Origin: Phlyctochytrium arcticum
Lineage: Eukaryota > Chytridiomycota > Chytridiomycetes > Chytridiales > Chytridiaceae
Direction: 5' to 3'
Assembly: GCA_025602905.1 (NCBI GenBank)
Contig: JAHLKI010000003.1
Coordinates: 1 to 64,000 of the forward strand
Length of the DNA: 64,000 nt
Part shown: piece after piece, positions 1 through 10,361 of the stretch
Numbering within the stretch: position 1 is the first letter of the stretch
Layout of the letters: every line of letters begins with the position of its first letter
Made by a program: the position numbers and the translations under genes
The notes under the pieces: generated by a model
Seen by the model: only the letters and a program-made list of their open reading frames with translations
What the model was told of the DNA's origin: nothing
Database searches by the model: none

Positions 1-710
1 GTCCAACATCTCAATTATTGGAGTTTTTCATTTGCCGTCCCTACATCACGACTTGTAATTATTCCCCTTTTATTGTTCGTTTTCACCGTACTACTGTACT
101 TAAGCCAGAAGGCCAATATGATTCTCTCCCCTTACTTTTAGCAGTATTTGTAGGCTTGCAGGAATGTACGCATAATAAAGGTTTGCCACTACGACGCTTG
201 ATTGCATCAGCAACATATGCCATCATTTTCCTTTCGGCAATAAAAATTACTGCCTACTGGCTCATATTTTACCTATTTTCTCCGCTGTGCAGCTTACCTT
301 CATTAGTAGATTGCTACCATCATGGTGGAGTGTTGGCCGTTATATTTAAACGGGTACCACGGTAATCAGGTGTCAGCTAGTTGCTCATGGCGTAAGTGTC
401 TGCCTGGTTATTTTAGATTTTTTCGGTTATGTGCACTTAATTTTATTCCTGTCCATCGTCGTTCTACGATTTTATACGTGCGACGTCAAAGTAGGTTGTC
501 AAAATAAGTAAGACCTTCGGGATTTTCCGGGGGACGTCAGTCAATTCACCCGGTGAATTCCGCGGCCACTCAATCGACGTGAGTGAAGATCGGTGTGAAG
601 ATGTTCACTCCATCGCGTCGGTCCTTGACTGATCCAGATCCCAGGCCCAAATACCCAGGGAATTGACACTGGTGTCCGCTAAAACTGCCGGTCCAACAAA
701 TACAGCCACC
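1..710. other. Intergenic region, no gene seen
   Basis: No reading frame here has recognisable domains or splice-site support. Near 544-559 there is a short interrupted palindrome (aattcacc, one base, ggtgaatt). The last part presumably contains the promoter of the F-box relic that begins at 711. Confidence 0.5.
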
Positions 711-1049
711 ATGCCTGCTACATTGCGACTACCCACTGAAATCATGGCTCAGATTGCTGGGCATTACCGCGTCTATTTCGTGAACCCTCGCGGCGACCTT
801 GTTTACTGGTACCGCCTGGAGGATGAAAAAGCTTTGGTAGCCCTTTGCCAGGTGTCTCGAGCGTGGAAAGACGTCGCGCAGCCTCACCTCTGGTCAGTCA
901 TTGACGACCCGGACGAGCCGGGGACACTTAATAGGGACAAATTTCTTACTGCAATGGTGGCCAACCCACAATTGGGCCGATTTTTGCACCAAACACAAAG
1001 ACAAGGTAGGAAAGGAACAACCGTTGGGACTCTTTTGCTTTTCGTTTAG
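711..1049 (+). pseudogene. F-box-only relic of the F-box/LRR family
   Basis: The first ATG in the family context (accATGCCTGC) opens a frame with the same F-box start as the complete paralogues: an LPTEIMAQI motif followed by CQVSRAWKDVAQPHLW. The frame also keeps the MVANPQLGRF segment that closes exon 1 in the family. After that it diverges into unrelated residues and stops. The CPNL|GT intron donor and the whole leucine-rich exon are missing. An F-box without a substrate-binding LRR would bind Skp1 at most, so this is probably a truncated copy. The RHO1 start codon lies about 220 bp downstream, so the relic sits in the RHO1 promoter region. It could instead be expressed as a short F-box protein; nothing in the sequence decides this. 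Confidence 0.6.
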
Positions 1050-1267
1050 CCTTCCAGAATACGGGTCAGTTGGTACAAAATACCCTGAACTCGGGAAAGG
1101 CTTAGCTAATATCTCAACTACAGTTTTGACTGACACGGTTTTTGTAAACAGAGAGCAACTTGAACGAGAAGCATAACTAGTTACACTACTGCTCCAGGAA
1201 ACCAAACCCCCTTTTCCCACCACACCTACTTTCCTCCACTCGATTCTCTATTTGAACCTCAGTCATC

Positions 1268-2088
1268 ATGTCTGATCTTCGTCGCAAATTGGTCATTGTT
1301 GGCGATGGTGCTTGCGGTAAAACCTGTCTGTTGATTGTCTTCTCCAAGGGAACCTTCCCAGAGGTGCGTTTGTAAATCCGTTCGTGTTGCCAAAACTCTG
1401 AATATCTTGACCTGATCAACATTTCCCCGCCGGCCAGGTCTACGTTCCTACCGTGTTTGAAAACTATGTGGCTGATGTCGAGGTGGATGGCAAGCGCGTC
1501 GAGCTTGCGTTGTGGGATACTGCTGGACAGGAAGATTACGATCGATTACGCCCTCTGTCGTACCCCGACTCTCATGTCATCCTCATCTGTTTTGCTATTG
1601 ATTCCCCCGATTCGCTCGATAACGTCCAGGAAAAGGTGCGTAACCACATTGCTCCGAAACTATCAGCACCGAAATTCTTGTGGAACTAATACTGTGTGTG
1701 TGTCTTTCAATTTCTTTAGTGGATTTCCGAAGTTCTCCACTTTTGTGCTGGATTACCCATCATCCTGGTCGGATGCAAGAAAGATTTACGAAATGATCCC
1801 AAGACCATCGAAGAACTCCGTAAAACTCATCAATCGCCAGTAACTCCTGAAGAGGTTCGTTTTTCCCTTCACCCGCAAATTCCCCTACATATATAACATT
1901 TAGCTAAAATATCGTTGCTTTTATAGGGACAGGCAGTCGCCCAAAAAATCGCCGCGTGGAAATACTTGGAATGTAGTGCGCGAACCAACGAGGGAGTCAA
2001 GGAAGTCTTTGAACACGCTACACGGGCCGCCCTGACTGTTTCTCGGATAAAGAAGGGGGGAAAGAAGCCGGGCTGCAATCTTCTTTAG
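1268..2088 (+). CDS. RHO1: Rho1-type small GTPase
   Basis: Four exons (1268-1363, 1438-1635, 1720-1854, 1927-2088) join in phase 0 to give 196 residues. All the Rho landmarks are present: P-loop GDGACGKT near residue 12, switch [10 protein letters not shown], switch [15 protein letters not shown], guanine-specificity motifs (CKKD in place of the canonical NKxD/TKxD, and ECSA), a lysine-rich tail and a C-terminal CNLL CAAX box. A leucine in the last position predicts geranylgeranylation. In fungi Rho1 is the membrane-bound switch that activates beta-1,3-glucan synthase, protein kinase C and actin polarity; this role is family knowledge. The Rho insert helix ([14 protein letters not shown]) separates it from Rac and Cdc42. 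Introns are 74, 84 and 72 bp with GT-AG ends. The start is the first in-frame ATG before the P-loop. Confidence 0.95.
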
Positions 2089-2454
2089 TAAAAAAACAAC
2101 AAAACTTTAGAACGAATGCATCCCCCTTTACATATATTTCCTTTTTCCCTGTCCCATTCACTCCTACTTTTGTTCTCTCTCTGATTTTTTTTTTAACCAT
2201 ACCAGTTTGTCCACCACTGTTTTTTTTTGGTGCCTGTTCTATTTCGTCTCTCTCTCTTTTGTCAACTTTTGCCTTTTCAAAGGTCAGGAACTGTGTGTGG
2301 GTGGTCCTGGGAATAGGACAGTGTTCTCATGCCAGACCTCACTTCCAGCTCCACTTTTATGATCACAACCCTTCTCTGACTCTTTGTCTGCGTTTTGTGT
2401 TTATAGTTTCACCACATATACATCACACGCCGGTACACCCAAAAAAACACAAAT

Positions 2455-2639
2455 CTTGTACGGATGCTCCCGTCCTTCTCCAGGCTTATACGTTCCTCCT
2501 CTACCTCGGCCGCGCTGTGATGAAGAAGTTGGAAGTGGGTTTGGGTAATGGAGACGGGAGAGTTTGCGCTGTTTGTTATAACCGTACAAGAAACAAAATT
2601 GGAGTACGTGTTGGGGTAAAAACAGTAATGAGTACAATT
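2455..2639 (-). repeat. Partial duplication of the RBM18-like 3' end
   Basis: Read on the minus strand, this stretch encodes a second copy of the C-terminal tail of the neighbouring RNA-binding protein: SSSQRGRGRGG, then TYKPGE, then HPYK. The matching part of the gene lies at about 2646-2800. The copy is not attached to an RRM and lies beyond the gene's stop codon. It therefore looks like a local tandem duplication of the last exon that now lies in the 3' flank. Confidence 0.6.
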
Positions 2640-3573
2640 TCAACGCTTATAAGGATGATTTCGTCCAGATTCCCCAGGCTTATATGTTGCACCTAGACCT
2701 CGACCTCGGCCACGCTGTGATGAAGAAGATGAAAGTGGTTTGGGTATAGAGAGTGTAGGGGAGGGTAGGGGCCGGGAGAGTTGAGAAAGTTTGCGTTCAA
2801 GGGTAGCAATTTTGGATTCTTTACTGTTGAAAAAAAATTCCGAATATGTGTAAGTGATGTAAATAAAAGGATTGCGGAAATGCACCCACGTACTTGGAGT
2901 GTGATGATGATCGTAATTGTAATTGCTGATTAACAGGTTCATCCGATTCCACCCATCGACCTTTATGACCTCCCCTTCCTCGTCCACTCATACTCAAGAC
3001 CCCAATCCGTCGGGGCGCATTCACCAACCGTCCCCCAAACTCCACTGCCTCATGATCAACCGAATACCCCACCACCAATTTCCTTCCTTCAAACATTCGG
3101 CCGTCGAGGACCCGTATAGCGCGAGCCGCACTGACGGGCGACTCGTATTCGAGGAAACAGTAGCCTCGCGGTTGTCCCTTCTTGGGACCGTGTTTGTGCC
3201 AGAGATAGTCGATTTTGCGGACGATCCCGTGGGATTGAAACATTTTTAGCAGGACGTATTCGGTTAGGTTTGGGGCTAGGTTGCCAATGTAGAGGCGGCA
3301 GGATGTGTGGGGTGTTAAGGGGGTAGGACCGGGTTGGGTACTGACTAGACCTGCTCTCATCTTTGGAGCCTCCGTTCCGGTACTTGATATTTCTGGTTCA
3401 ATGTCGTCTTTGGCTTTGGTTATCCCGTCGGTAAGGTGAAGGGAATGAGTTGGTGCTGACTGGTAAAGGCCATACGATGCGCAAAAAGAAACCATAAAGG
3501 AGAAGCGGCCGTACGTTAGTAAACTGAATACTACTACAATTCAGGAGGTCATTACCTTGTCTACTTGATCCAT
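2640..3573 (-). CDS. RBM18: RBM18-like single-RRM RNA-binding protein
   Basis: Three exons (3573-3556, 3459-2894, 2823-2640) give 255 residues. Exon 1 is only 18 nt (MDQVDK). Its intron has a GTAATG donor, a TACTAAC branch point and a CAG acceptor. The second intron uses GTACGT and CAACAG and restores the frame exactly. One RRM follows, with RNP2 LYIGNL and RNP1 RGYCFLEYES. The wider context (TEYVLLKMFQSHG, KKGQPRGYCF) matches the vertebrate RBM18 pattern of ITEY, LLKLL and EGQPRGYCF. A short predicted coiled segment (IATLERKLSQL) and an RG-rich tail (QRGRGRG) follow. Such proteins are nuclear and probably act in RNA processing; the exact function is unknown. An ATG at 3495 inside the first intron is an alternative start if that intron is not spliced. 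Confidence 0.85.
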
Positions 3574-3979
3574 CTTGTTTGTCAGGTATGGGAGAGCCGA
3601 TCTGTTACCGGTTTGTCAGAAATTCTTGAAGGACTTGAAAAGTGCCAGACACGCATTTCAAGCCAATTTCTGAGCGCAGCTTATACGATGGATTTCTGAC
3701 CACAATACTTATGCGATTTCAGTGGTTAATCTTTTACATTCCCATAGCATTTGTTCCCTTCACAAAATTAGATCGTGGCCCAAATTTCATCCAATGTGCA
3801 AATTCTTTTATCCAAAAGTTCTCTCAAATGATTTAGTCAAGCGCAACTCAGATGACGGAATAGATACAGCATGTTGTCTATGGGTTCAGGTACTGTCCAG
3901 GAGAGTATATAATATAAAATGCAAATTAGTGGTGGTTGTGGGTATATACATAAGAATGGGTACGAGGGAGAGCCAACGT
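3574..3979. other. Intergenic region between convergent/tandem minus genes
   Basis: This AT-rich stretch has only short frames without domains. It should hold the 5' flank of the RBM18-like gene and the 3' flank of the SLC25-like gene. Confidence 0.5.
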
Positions 3980-5373
3980 CTATACTTCATCATTGTCCCA
4001 AAATTGGGATGATGCAACCTCATAGGCAAACAAGCCAATAGCACTGGGCGGCATAACCCGAATCAGCGACGGAGTAATCCCCGCATAAAACGGTCTCACC
4101 CCCTTTTGCCGCAAAATCTGCCAAACTTCGCTCCACGCAAACCGTTGTTGGCCCGCCGACGGATTCGAGTTGTGAAAGCCGTCGTCGTACACGGGGGAGA
4201 CGGCTGCCGCAATGGCTTCTGCGACGTGGGGACTGACTGCTGCACTTTGAGCGGCACGATGGGCTACAACGACTGCAGGGATTTTGTCCAGGGGGTATAT
4301 GACGCATTGGTAGGCACTACCAGCCGCGCCGCCGGCCAAAATGACAGCAGTGGCATTGGCGATAACGAGACTCAACGGTCGCTGCCTCCGTTCCACCGAC
4401 GACGACGAGGCCATTTCCGACTCTGATGATGGGATCTTTGAAGAACTGGCACCCAATCCCCACATATCAGCCACCAACCCTTTCCCCAATTTCCGCAGAT
4501 TCTCAAAAAAGAAAAAGAAGAGCCCAAATCCAACTGCATCCTTCGTAGCCAAAAACCCAAACCCCTGATAAAGCCGTTTACTCTTGTCCCACGCACTCGT
4601 CTCATTCTTCAACGCGCTCCGAATACTATGATGGGTAAACCGAATCATGCCTTCGTGACGGTGAGCGACCAAATCTGCGGGGTTGATGTTGGCTTTGATG
4701 TTTTCGATGGGGGTGGCCACGATGGCGGTTGATGCTCCGGCCAGCGCGCCGGCAATGAACGGATAGTGATGGTCAAATTCTAAAGCCGAGGCAAGGGATG
4801 AGGCCGACGAGTCCGATTTCGCCATGGCACTATATGTGCTCGCATACACATTGAACAGCACAGCTCCTATAGATCTTGTATTTTAGCAAGATTGTAAACA
4901 AACACCAAGAGACATTTTGATTATACCTGCCATGGCATTAGCAAACAACAGCGGAACGACATTCTTGCCCAGAAAGCCGTATCCTTCTTGAGCGACTATC
5001 GTGCGCATATAGCCCATCGAGACTTTTTGTCCTGCTGCTTGAGCCATATGATTGACGACCAGATAGGGGCTGACGGTATGAGGACGGAATAATTTGATGG
5101 GGACCCTGTTTCACTTTCCGTATCAATGGAATGTAGGAGATAGATTGAAGGGATGTAAACGTACCTGAACCACCATTTCAACAATCCTTTCCCGAATGCG
5201 GTCGCCGCAAAGGCCGACTTTGTGGCAAGCGATTTGGCCACGCCGGCCATGAAGCCGGCGGTGATGGTGGTGTCGGCTGCCACCAAGCCATTAGCTGCCG
5301 AGACTTCAGGTGATGCTTCTATTGGACTACTGGCAGCTGGTGAAGAAGAGTTTTCTCCGGAAATGGTACTCAT
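3980..5373 (-). CDS. Divergent SLC25 mitochondrial carrier family protein
   Basis: Exons 5373-5165, 5105-4927 and 4866-3980 give 424 residues; the two introns (59 and 60 bp) have GT-AG ends. The three-fold mitochondrial carrier layout is visible but degenerate. A GxxAGxxxSxxxK-like start (AGFMAGVAKSLATKSAF) is followed by VPIKLFRPH. The second repeat carries AGALAGASTAIVATPIENIK, a clear Px[DE]xx[KR] signature. The third has AGGAAGSAYQCVIYPLDKIP, where the usual basic residue is lost. The C-terminus has GITPSLIRVMPPSAIGLFAYE, a typical sixth helix. The protein is longer than the usual 300 residues because of Ser-rich loops. It should sit in the inner mitochondrial membrane or another organelle membrane. 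The degenerate signatures prevent a substrate call, and loss of transport activity is possible. Confidence 0.85.
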
Positions 5374-5657
5374 TGGCTGTCCACCTGGCGGCGAGAGGGC
5401 TGCTGTTTTCCCAAAATTGCAATTTGTCACAATTTTGCTCGTCGCCCTTTCGGAGTTTTGCTTTGCCACTTGCCAGATGTGAGTCGGAGTTTTTGACCGT
5501 CGCAACGTCTGGAATACCAACCTCGATAAACGCACGACTCAATGACTGTCTTTTTTGAGATTATATGAGCATCGTATATACAATGGTGGCTCCGTCTGCC
5601 CAGGAACCAAAGGTCAAATTACATATCAAAAGTATTGCAAAAATGCAAATTCGTTCT
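5374..5657. other. Short intergenic region
   Basis: This is the 5' flank of the SLC25-like gene and the 3' flank of the MADS gene. If the last MADS intron is not spliced, the polyQ frame reads on into this region and stops at 5626. Confidence 0.5.
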
Positions 5658-6733
5658 CTATTGTTCGGGATATGCGAACCCCAGCTAAAGAAATGTGGAT
5701 GAGCACGATGAAAGACTCCGGAACGAGGACCTCTTGGAAAATTACCTGCTGCTGCTGTTGTTGTTGTTGCTGCTGTTGTTGCTGCTGTTGTTGCTGTTGT
5801 TGATGCTGCAAAGCAAGCTGGATAGCGGCTGCATGAGCTGGTTGCTGGGAAGCCTGATCGGAATGTTGCTGAGGGTGATATTAGTACTATTTATTGACAA
5901 GTCCAAAAAATATCCGCCCAACCTTGTCGCCATCATAAATATGACCTCCTTCTGATGGTCCTCCATTCTGGGCATTCAAATCACCATATGCGCCCTGAAG
6001 ACCACTCGCGGCGGCTGCAGCAGCAACCGCAGCGGCAGTGGGATGTCCCTGGTACGGAAACCCAGAGGGATAAGTGACTTGGTTCGAGTCGGGAGCGTTC
6101 AGGCATGCTTGAATCAATTGTTTGCCTTCCGGTTTCGTGATCAGCGGTTGAAGTTTCTGGGTGGCGAATGTATACACATGTCCGGTTTCGGATGCCACAA
6201 GAAGCAACACTTGGGTGCCAGTGAGAGTGGAGAGCTCATAGGCCTGGAGTAATGAGATGGATTAGGGTTCATTGCTCGCTTCAATCGTAATTGCACAAAC
6301 TGCACCTTTTTCATAATGCCAACCCGTCGCTTGCCGAATGTAATATGGCGCCTAGACTTGTCTTCGATGTACTCAATTTTAATCTTGCGGCGACCCTGGC
6401 GCTTGGATCCCTTTCCATCCTCGTCCGACCCATCATCGTCGTGATTCTCGTCCTGGTCATCCGGCAGCTCAGCATCAGAGGCATTTCTCTTCAACGGATT
6501 GTTGTGACTGTCCGAGCCTTGCAACAGAGACAAAAGGTTAGGTCCAAAGTCCAATCGTGCCTTTCTCGCCCGAGCTCCTCCTCACCTAGACTCTCGTTGT
6601 GACCCTGTGGAGGGTGCTGGGGTTCCTGCTGGGCGGCCTGTTCCGCCGCCAAGGCACTCTGATGGGCCGCCAGTGCTGCTGCGGACGACAACCCTTGCTG
6701 GTGGCCGTCGTGGGATCCTGCCAGGTCACTCAT
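5658..6733 (-). CDS. MCM1: SRF/MCM1-type MADS-box transcription factor with polyQ
   Basis: Five exons (6733-6586, 6517-6306, 6243-5923, 5868-5746, 5684-5658) give 276 residues. Introns are 54-68 bp, and a TACTAAT branch point is visible before exon 4. An Ala/Gln-rich N-terminus (HQSALAAEQAAQQ) leads into an acidic stretch (DDQDENHDDDGSDED). The MADS domain spans about residues 91-148: GRRKIKIEYIEDKSRRHITF, GKRRVGIMKKAYELSTLTG, QVLLLVASETGHVYTFAT. This is the SRF/Mcm1 class, not MEF2. It ends with an Ala-rich region and an uninterrupted run of about 19 Gln encoded by mixed CAA and CAG codons. Such factors bind CArG-like boxes as dimers and partner with other regulators in mating, cell-cycle and metabolic control. 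The last intron (5685-5745) is the least certain; without it the protein would run on to 5626. Confidence 0.9.
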
Positions 6734-7043
6734 ACTACTGCGGTGGTCGGAGTTTAAGGACGGTCCTGCCAATAAATCCTCTTTGGGAACGACGGAAACC
6801 GTCTTTGTCCGAGAGCGGCCAAGGCTGCCCAACCGCGTGGCGCAGTGCAGTGCAGCCAATCAGCGCTCATCGCGTCCACGTCACCAGCTGCCCACTCAGT
6901 TTTTCCCAGGCGCCTGCGCTATATATATAATTTATATATCTTAGTACAGTTTTTAAGGCCTGGAGTTGGCGAAGCTATTTGCCCTATTTCCCTACTGTAC
7001 ATGTATCTCTGATGTTTGTGCATGGCCGGACGGCAGATCAAGT
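6734..7043. promoter_or_regulatory. Promoter region of the MADS gene
   Basis: A long alternating TA tract (TATATATATAATTTATATAT) lies at about 6920-6939, some 190 bp upstream of the MADS ATG on the opposite strand. The MADS frame stays open upstream of 6733 but has no further in-frame ATG before the tract. Nothing else is recognisable. Confidence 0.4.
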
Positions 7044-7603
7044 GCGATTCAGACTATTGCCGATTTTTGCTCTAATCTGTGAGTCAGTTGTATGTTGTTT
7101 TGCTGATGGCCCACTGATGTTGTTGATTTCGGATGCACTTTTACAGAAAAATCTTTGCGTTGTGGGATTGCAAGATGTTAAGCAACCAAGATCTGGGTGA
7201 GCTGGCCAACAAATGTGATTTGAAGGAGCTCCATGTCGCTTCCTGCAACCAAATAACGGAAGACGGCTGGATCAGCGCCGCCAGTTTCCTAACTCAACTC
7301 CGCATACTGTCCGTGACGAGTGCGCCAGAGTTCCGGGACAGGGCCGTTTGCGCAGTAGTAGACTCTTGCATGCATTTAAAAACGCTGGATATCGTAGATA
7401 CGAATATCACCAGTGACGCGGTGTCGTACATTATGCTCCATTCTCCCGAATTGGTCTGTCTATGTATGCAAACCAACCGCCTCATTCGACGACGACAATG
7501 CATTGAAGACATTTTGTGGCAGCGGCCGGCGCGGCTCGAACTACGCATCTGGCTGCTGTACGGCGGATCCATAATAGTTCCGCGAAGCACAGATCGACAG
7601 TAA
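7044..7603 (+). pseudogene. 5'-truncated F-box/LRR copy
   Basis: Only the last 12 codons of the F-box exon survive (AIQTIADFCSNL, 7044-7078). They are followed by a normal 68-bp intron (GTGAGT to TTACAG, 7079-7146) and a full LRR exon (7147-7603). The phase-2 junction is the same as in intact paralogues. The LRR part reads ELANKC, CNQITEDGWISAASFL, FRDRAVCAVVDSC, SDAVSYIMLHSPELV and WQRPARLELR, all family landmarks. The F-box with its LPPEI and CLVSRAW helices is missing and no alternative start is convincing. The break probably came from the recombination that joined this copy to the MADS promoter region. Confidence 0.7.
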
Positions 7604-8227
7604 TTATTGTAGATGTCTGAAAGACTAGTAGCCGAGTAGTTGTAGTCTCGTGTTGCAGCGTAATATGTAGTTAGCTAGAACCTCCCTATTATTGCGCGTT
7701 CATAAATACGGCTTCTTGAAGATTGCCTCTTGTTCCCCCCGACTATTTACTCTTTGATTCGATACATTTTATTTAATGGGACTTTACCAAATTGTACATT
7801 TCATCAATCTCAGCGGCAGAATCAAGTACACATCGAAAATCACCTGTCCATTCTCAGAGCTCAAAACAATCCTCATCCTGCAATGCGGCCTTCGTTTTGG
7901 TGAAGGAAAGGCAGAGGGAGACATATTGTCTGTCGTGATGACATGTAAGACAAGTTAACCATTCTGTGCCGAACAGTTGAAACTTGTACTTTTCGCTGAT
8001 TTATTACCTGGCAGCTTATCGACTTCCTCATGCCGGGCTGAAAAGGTGCCTTGGTGACGCCAAAGTCGGGTGTCTCAAGGTGTCTATGATGTGTTTGCCG
8101 CAAGACATGCGTGTTTGCCCATGTGTCTTGGGATATTGGGCCGTGAAATATCTTGCCTTTGCGAGTAAAATCGGCCAGACGGCATCCAAGCTCAATATCC
8201 AATTAACCCTCAAACCTGCCCAACAAA
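7604..8227. other. Spacer between two F-box/LRR copies
   Basis: No gene is seen. The final part (CAACAAAATGCC) gives the start context of the next family member. Confidence 0.5.
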
Positions 8228-9101
8228 ATGCCTCCTGAATTGCAACTACCGCCCGAAATCATGGCTCAGATTGTTCAATATTACAACGCTTGCGAGAGGG
8301 TGAATGACAATCCTCATGCTTACATCCACAAGGAAGATGAAGAAACATTGATAGCTCTCTGTCGGGTGTCTCGAGCCTGGAAGGACGTTGCACAGCCCCG
8401 GCTCTGGAGATGGGTAGGAAAACTAGGGCAAAGAAGAGTGGAGGGAATTCTCACGGCATTGGCTGTCAACCCACGGCTCGGGCGCCTTGTAGAGTCCGTT
8501 CAGCTAAGATTGACCTCAACTACGTTCCAAGCAATTGTCGACTGTTGTCCCAACCTGTAAGTCAAGTGACTGTCATTACGACATACACTAATATTCGTTT
8601 ATGTCGGATACACTTTCAAACAGTAAAGACTTTGCCGTGATTCATGGCACGACGTTGCGCAGCGAAAATGTGACCGAGCTTGCCGACAAATGCGCCGGGC
8701 TGGAGGAGCTGGCTCTTGGGTTCTGCCCCGAAATCACCGAAGAGGGCTGGATCAGCACCGCCCGTCTCCTGCAACTCCGCAAACTAGTCCTGTGGGATGC
8801 GCCTGGTTTCGGTGACAGGGCCGCGTGTGCCGTGGTCGATGCTTGCCGGCAGTTGACGAAACTGCATCTCATTCCGGCCGATATTTCCTGCGCGACAGTC
8901 TCGTACATTCTGGTACATGCACCCAAGCTAGTTCATTTGGAAATTCAAGGACACGACCGCCTGCGACGACGAGAGATTGAAGACAGAAGCCGGCGCGCTT
9001 GCACCTGGGTGTCCAGTTTGGTTTTGGCGGCCGACATTCCATTCGCGTCGGCCCCTCAACTATTTAACTACGCGTCTGAATTAGAGTCATCAGACTACTA
9101 A
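8228..9101 (+). CDS. F-box/LRR protein (intact copy)
   Basis: Exon 1 (8228-8556) carries the F-box: LPPEIMAQIVQYY, then CRVSRAWKDVAQPRLW and ALAVNPRLGRLV, ending CPNL. A 67-bp phase-2 intron (GTAAGT to AACAG) follows. Exon 2 (8624-9101) carries degenerate leucine-rich repeats: TELADKCAGLEELAL, CPEITEEGWISTARLL, FGDRAACAVVDACRQLTKLHL and TVSYILVHAPKLVHLEI. Total length is 268 residues. F-box proteins recruit substrates to SCF ubiquitin ligases through Skp1, and LRRs usually make the substrate contact. The substrate is unknown. This is one of about five undamaged members of a 14-copy local family. Its C-terminus diverges from the QRPARL motif of the others, so the tail may have drifted. Confidence 0.75.
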
Positions 9102-9300
9102 TTTTCAATGCTTGCTATACTGTGAATGTTGCTGTATTATTTTCACCCCTAAACATTTAGTCATTCTCGCATCACAGTTACTGGGTCCTTGTATTTGGTT
9201 TTGGCATAAGAACTGGGGTTACTTGTATCGGACTTATCCAAAGACGCGTATAACGTGTTCAAGATGCTACTGTAGTTTCCAGCTTTCAGTGACTTGCCTT
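9102..9300. other. Short spacer
   Basis: This stretch is the 3' flank of the F-box gene; nothing is recognisable before the inverted-repeat element that follows. Confidence 0.4.
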
Positions 9301-9301
9301 A

Positions 9302-9505
9302 TATAGCCATTCATACCTTCTGAATCATGCTCATGCATAACATCCGTAAACCAAAACCCGTCTCACCCATTTTCAGTACAAGATCTGACTGTATGTTGTG
9401 AAAAGGGGGGTTGAGCGCGAAGTTGTTATTCCTCTGGTTGGACTTTACTGTTTTGGTTTACGGATGTTATGCATGAGCATGATTCAGAAGGTATAAATGG
9501 CTATA
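9302..9505. mobile_element. MITE with 56-bp terminal inverted repeats
   Basis: The left arm 9302-9357 (starting TATAGCCATTCATACC) and the right arm 9450-9505 (ending GGTATAAATGGCTATA) are reverse complements with about one mismatch. They flank a non-coding core of 92 bp. If the outer TA on each side is counted as a target duplication, this fits a Tc1/mariner-type non-autonomous element. There is no coding capacity. It sits between an intact F-box/LRR gene and an F-box/LRR fragment. Confidence 0.75.
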
Positions 9506-9567
9506 AAAAAAATGTCTGGGCCAAGAAATGCCTCGCTTCGCTCGGGCTCGAAAAAATGTCTGGGCCA

Positions 9568-9740
9568 TCGGCGCTTGTGGTGCCGTAGTAGATGGTTGCC
9601 GGCATTTGGAAAAGTTGCATCTCACTCGGACGGGCCTGTCCTGTGCGGGTGTGTCGTACGTGATGGAGCATGCCCCCCAAGTTGGTCTCTTTACAAATCC
9701 GCGACGATCTACGCCTGAAACGACCCGAGGTTGAAGACAT
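9568..9740 (+). pseudogene. LRR fragment of an F-box/LRR gene, frameshifted
   Basis: The frame ACGAVVDGCRHLEKLHL, LSCAGVSYVMEHAP matches the middle LRRs of the family. The next family residues (PKLVSLQIRDDLRL, PEVEDM) continue in a different frame, so there is an indel near 9685. Both ends are missing. Just before it the sequence AAAAAATGTCTGGGCCA occurs twice (about 9507-9523 and 9551-9567), a small tandem duplication. Confidence 0.7.
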
Positions 9741-10361
9741 GGGTCCTTTGGTTCTGTCTACACACCGTCTGACTTTGACGCTGATTAGTTTCCACTCAAT
9801 CTGTCTGTCTGCTCTGTCCTTATACTCTCTGTGGGTTGCCTATATTTTCATCGTTTTTTCCTCATCATTGTTTTGCGCCATGATGTGTCCCTTGCACAGC
9901 GTATAAACCTGGTGCCTGCGAAACGCTTGGAGAACGTCCCCTTGGATAACGTGGATAACGTCTTTGTATTCCTCCGAGTCATAATAGAGCTCGCTCGCGA
10001 CAAATCTCCTGTTCGCTGGAACGCGTGTACGGCACAGTCATGGACGAATGCTGCTGACACATGCTGCCATGACTGTGCCGCAAGCACGCCATTGCTCGCG
10101 CAAGTTTCGCCCTTTTCCTTTGAAAGGTGCTCTGAGCGAGAGGCCTTCCAAAGGCAGGTTGCGTGCGGAAAGTAGGTGCATAAATGAAAGCAAGGAGATG
10201 AGGGACATCTCGCACCATCGATTCAGCAGCGCGTGCTTTCCGCTTCCTTCCGTCTTTCTTTTCCCACGCTGCTTGGATCGCTACTCGTATAAAAGCAGGG
10301 AGCTTCAGACAGTTCCCCCCAGACAGAACCAGGCACAGACCAACATCCCCCATCCCTAAAC
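9741..10361. promoter_or_regulatory. Upstream region of the sulfate permease, with hairpin
   Basis: A perfect 14-bp inverted repeat, cggcacagtcatgg at 10030-10043 and its complement at 10067-10080, flanks a 23-nt spacer about 290 bp upstream of the SulP ATG. It could be a bipartite operator or a stem-loop. An ACGCGT hexamer lies just before it at 10021. No gene is seen in this stretch. Confidence 0.4.
10288..10295 (+). promoter_or_regulatory. TATA box of the SulP gene
   Basis: TATAAAAG lies 74 bp upstream of the start codon, in front of a C-rich leader (CCCCCCAGACAG-like), a typical layout for a highly expressed fungal gene. Confidence 0.6.

Noticed and set aside
5374..5535. Upstream extension of the SLC25-like protein (RLSRLVFQTLRR...)
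   Set aside because: It looks like a presequence but opens with GTG, not ATG, so the ATG at 5373 was preferred.
5695..5955. Poly-Leu/poly-Cys frames on the plus strand
   Set aside because: They are translations of the complementary CAG/CAA repeat of the MADS gene.
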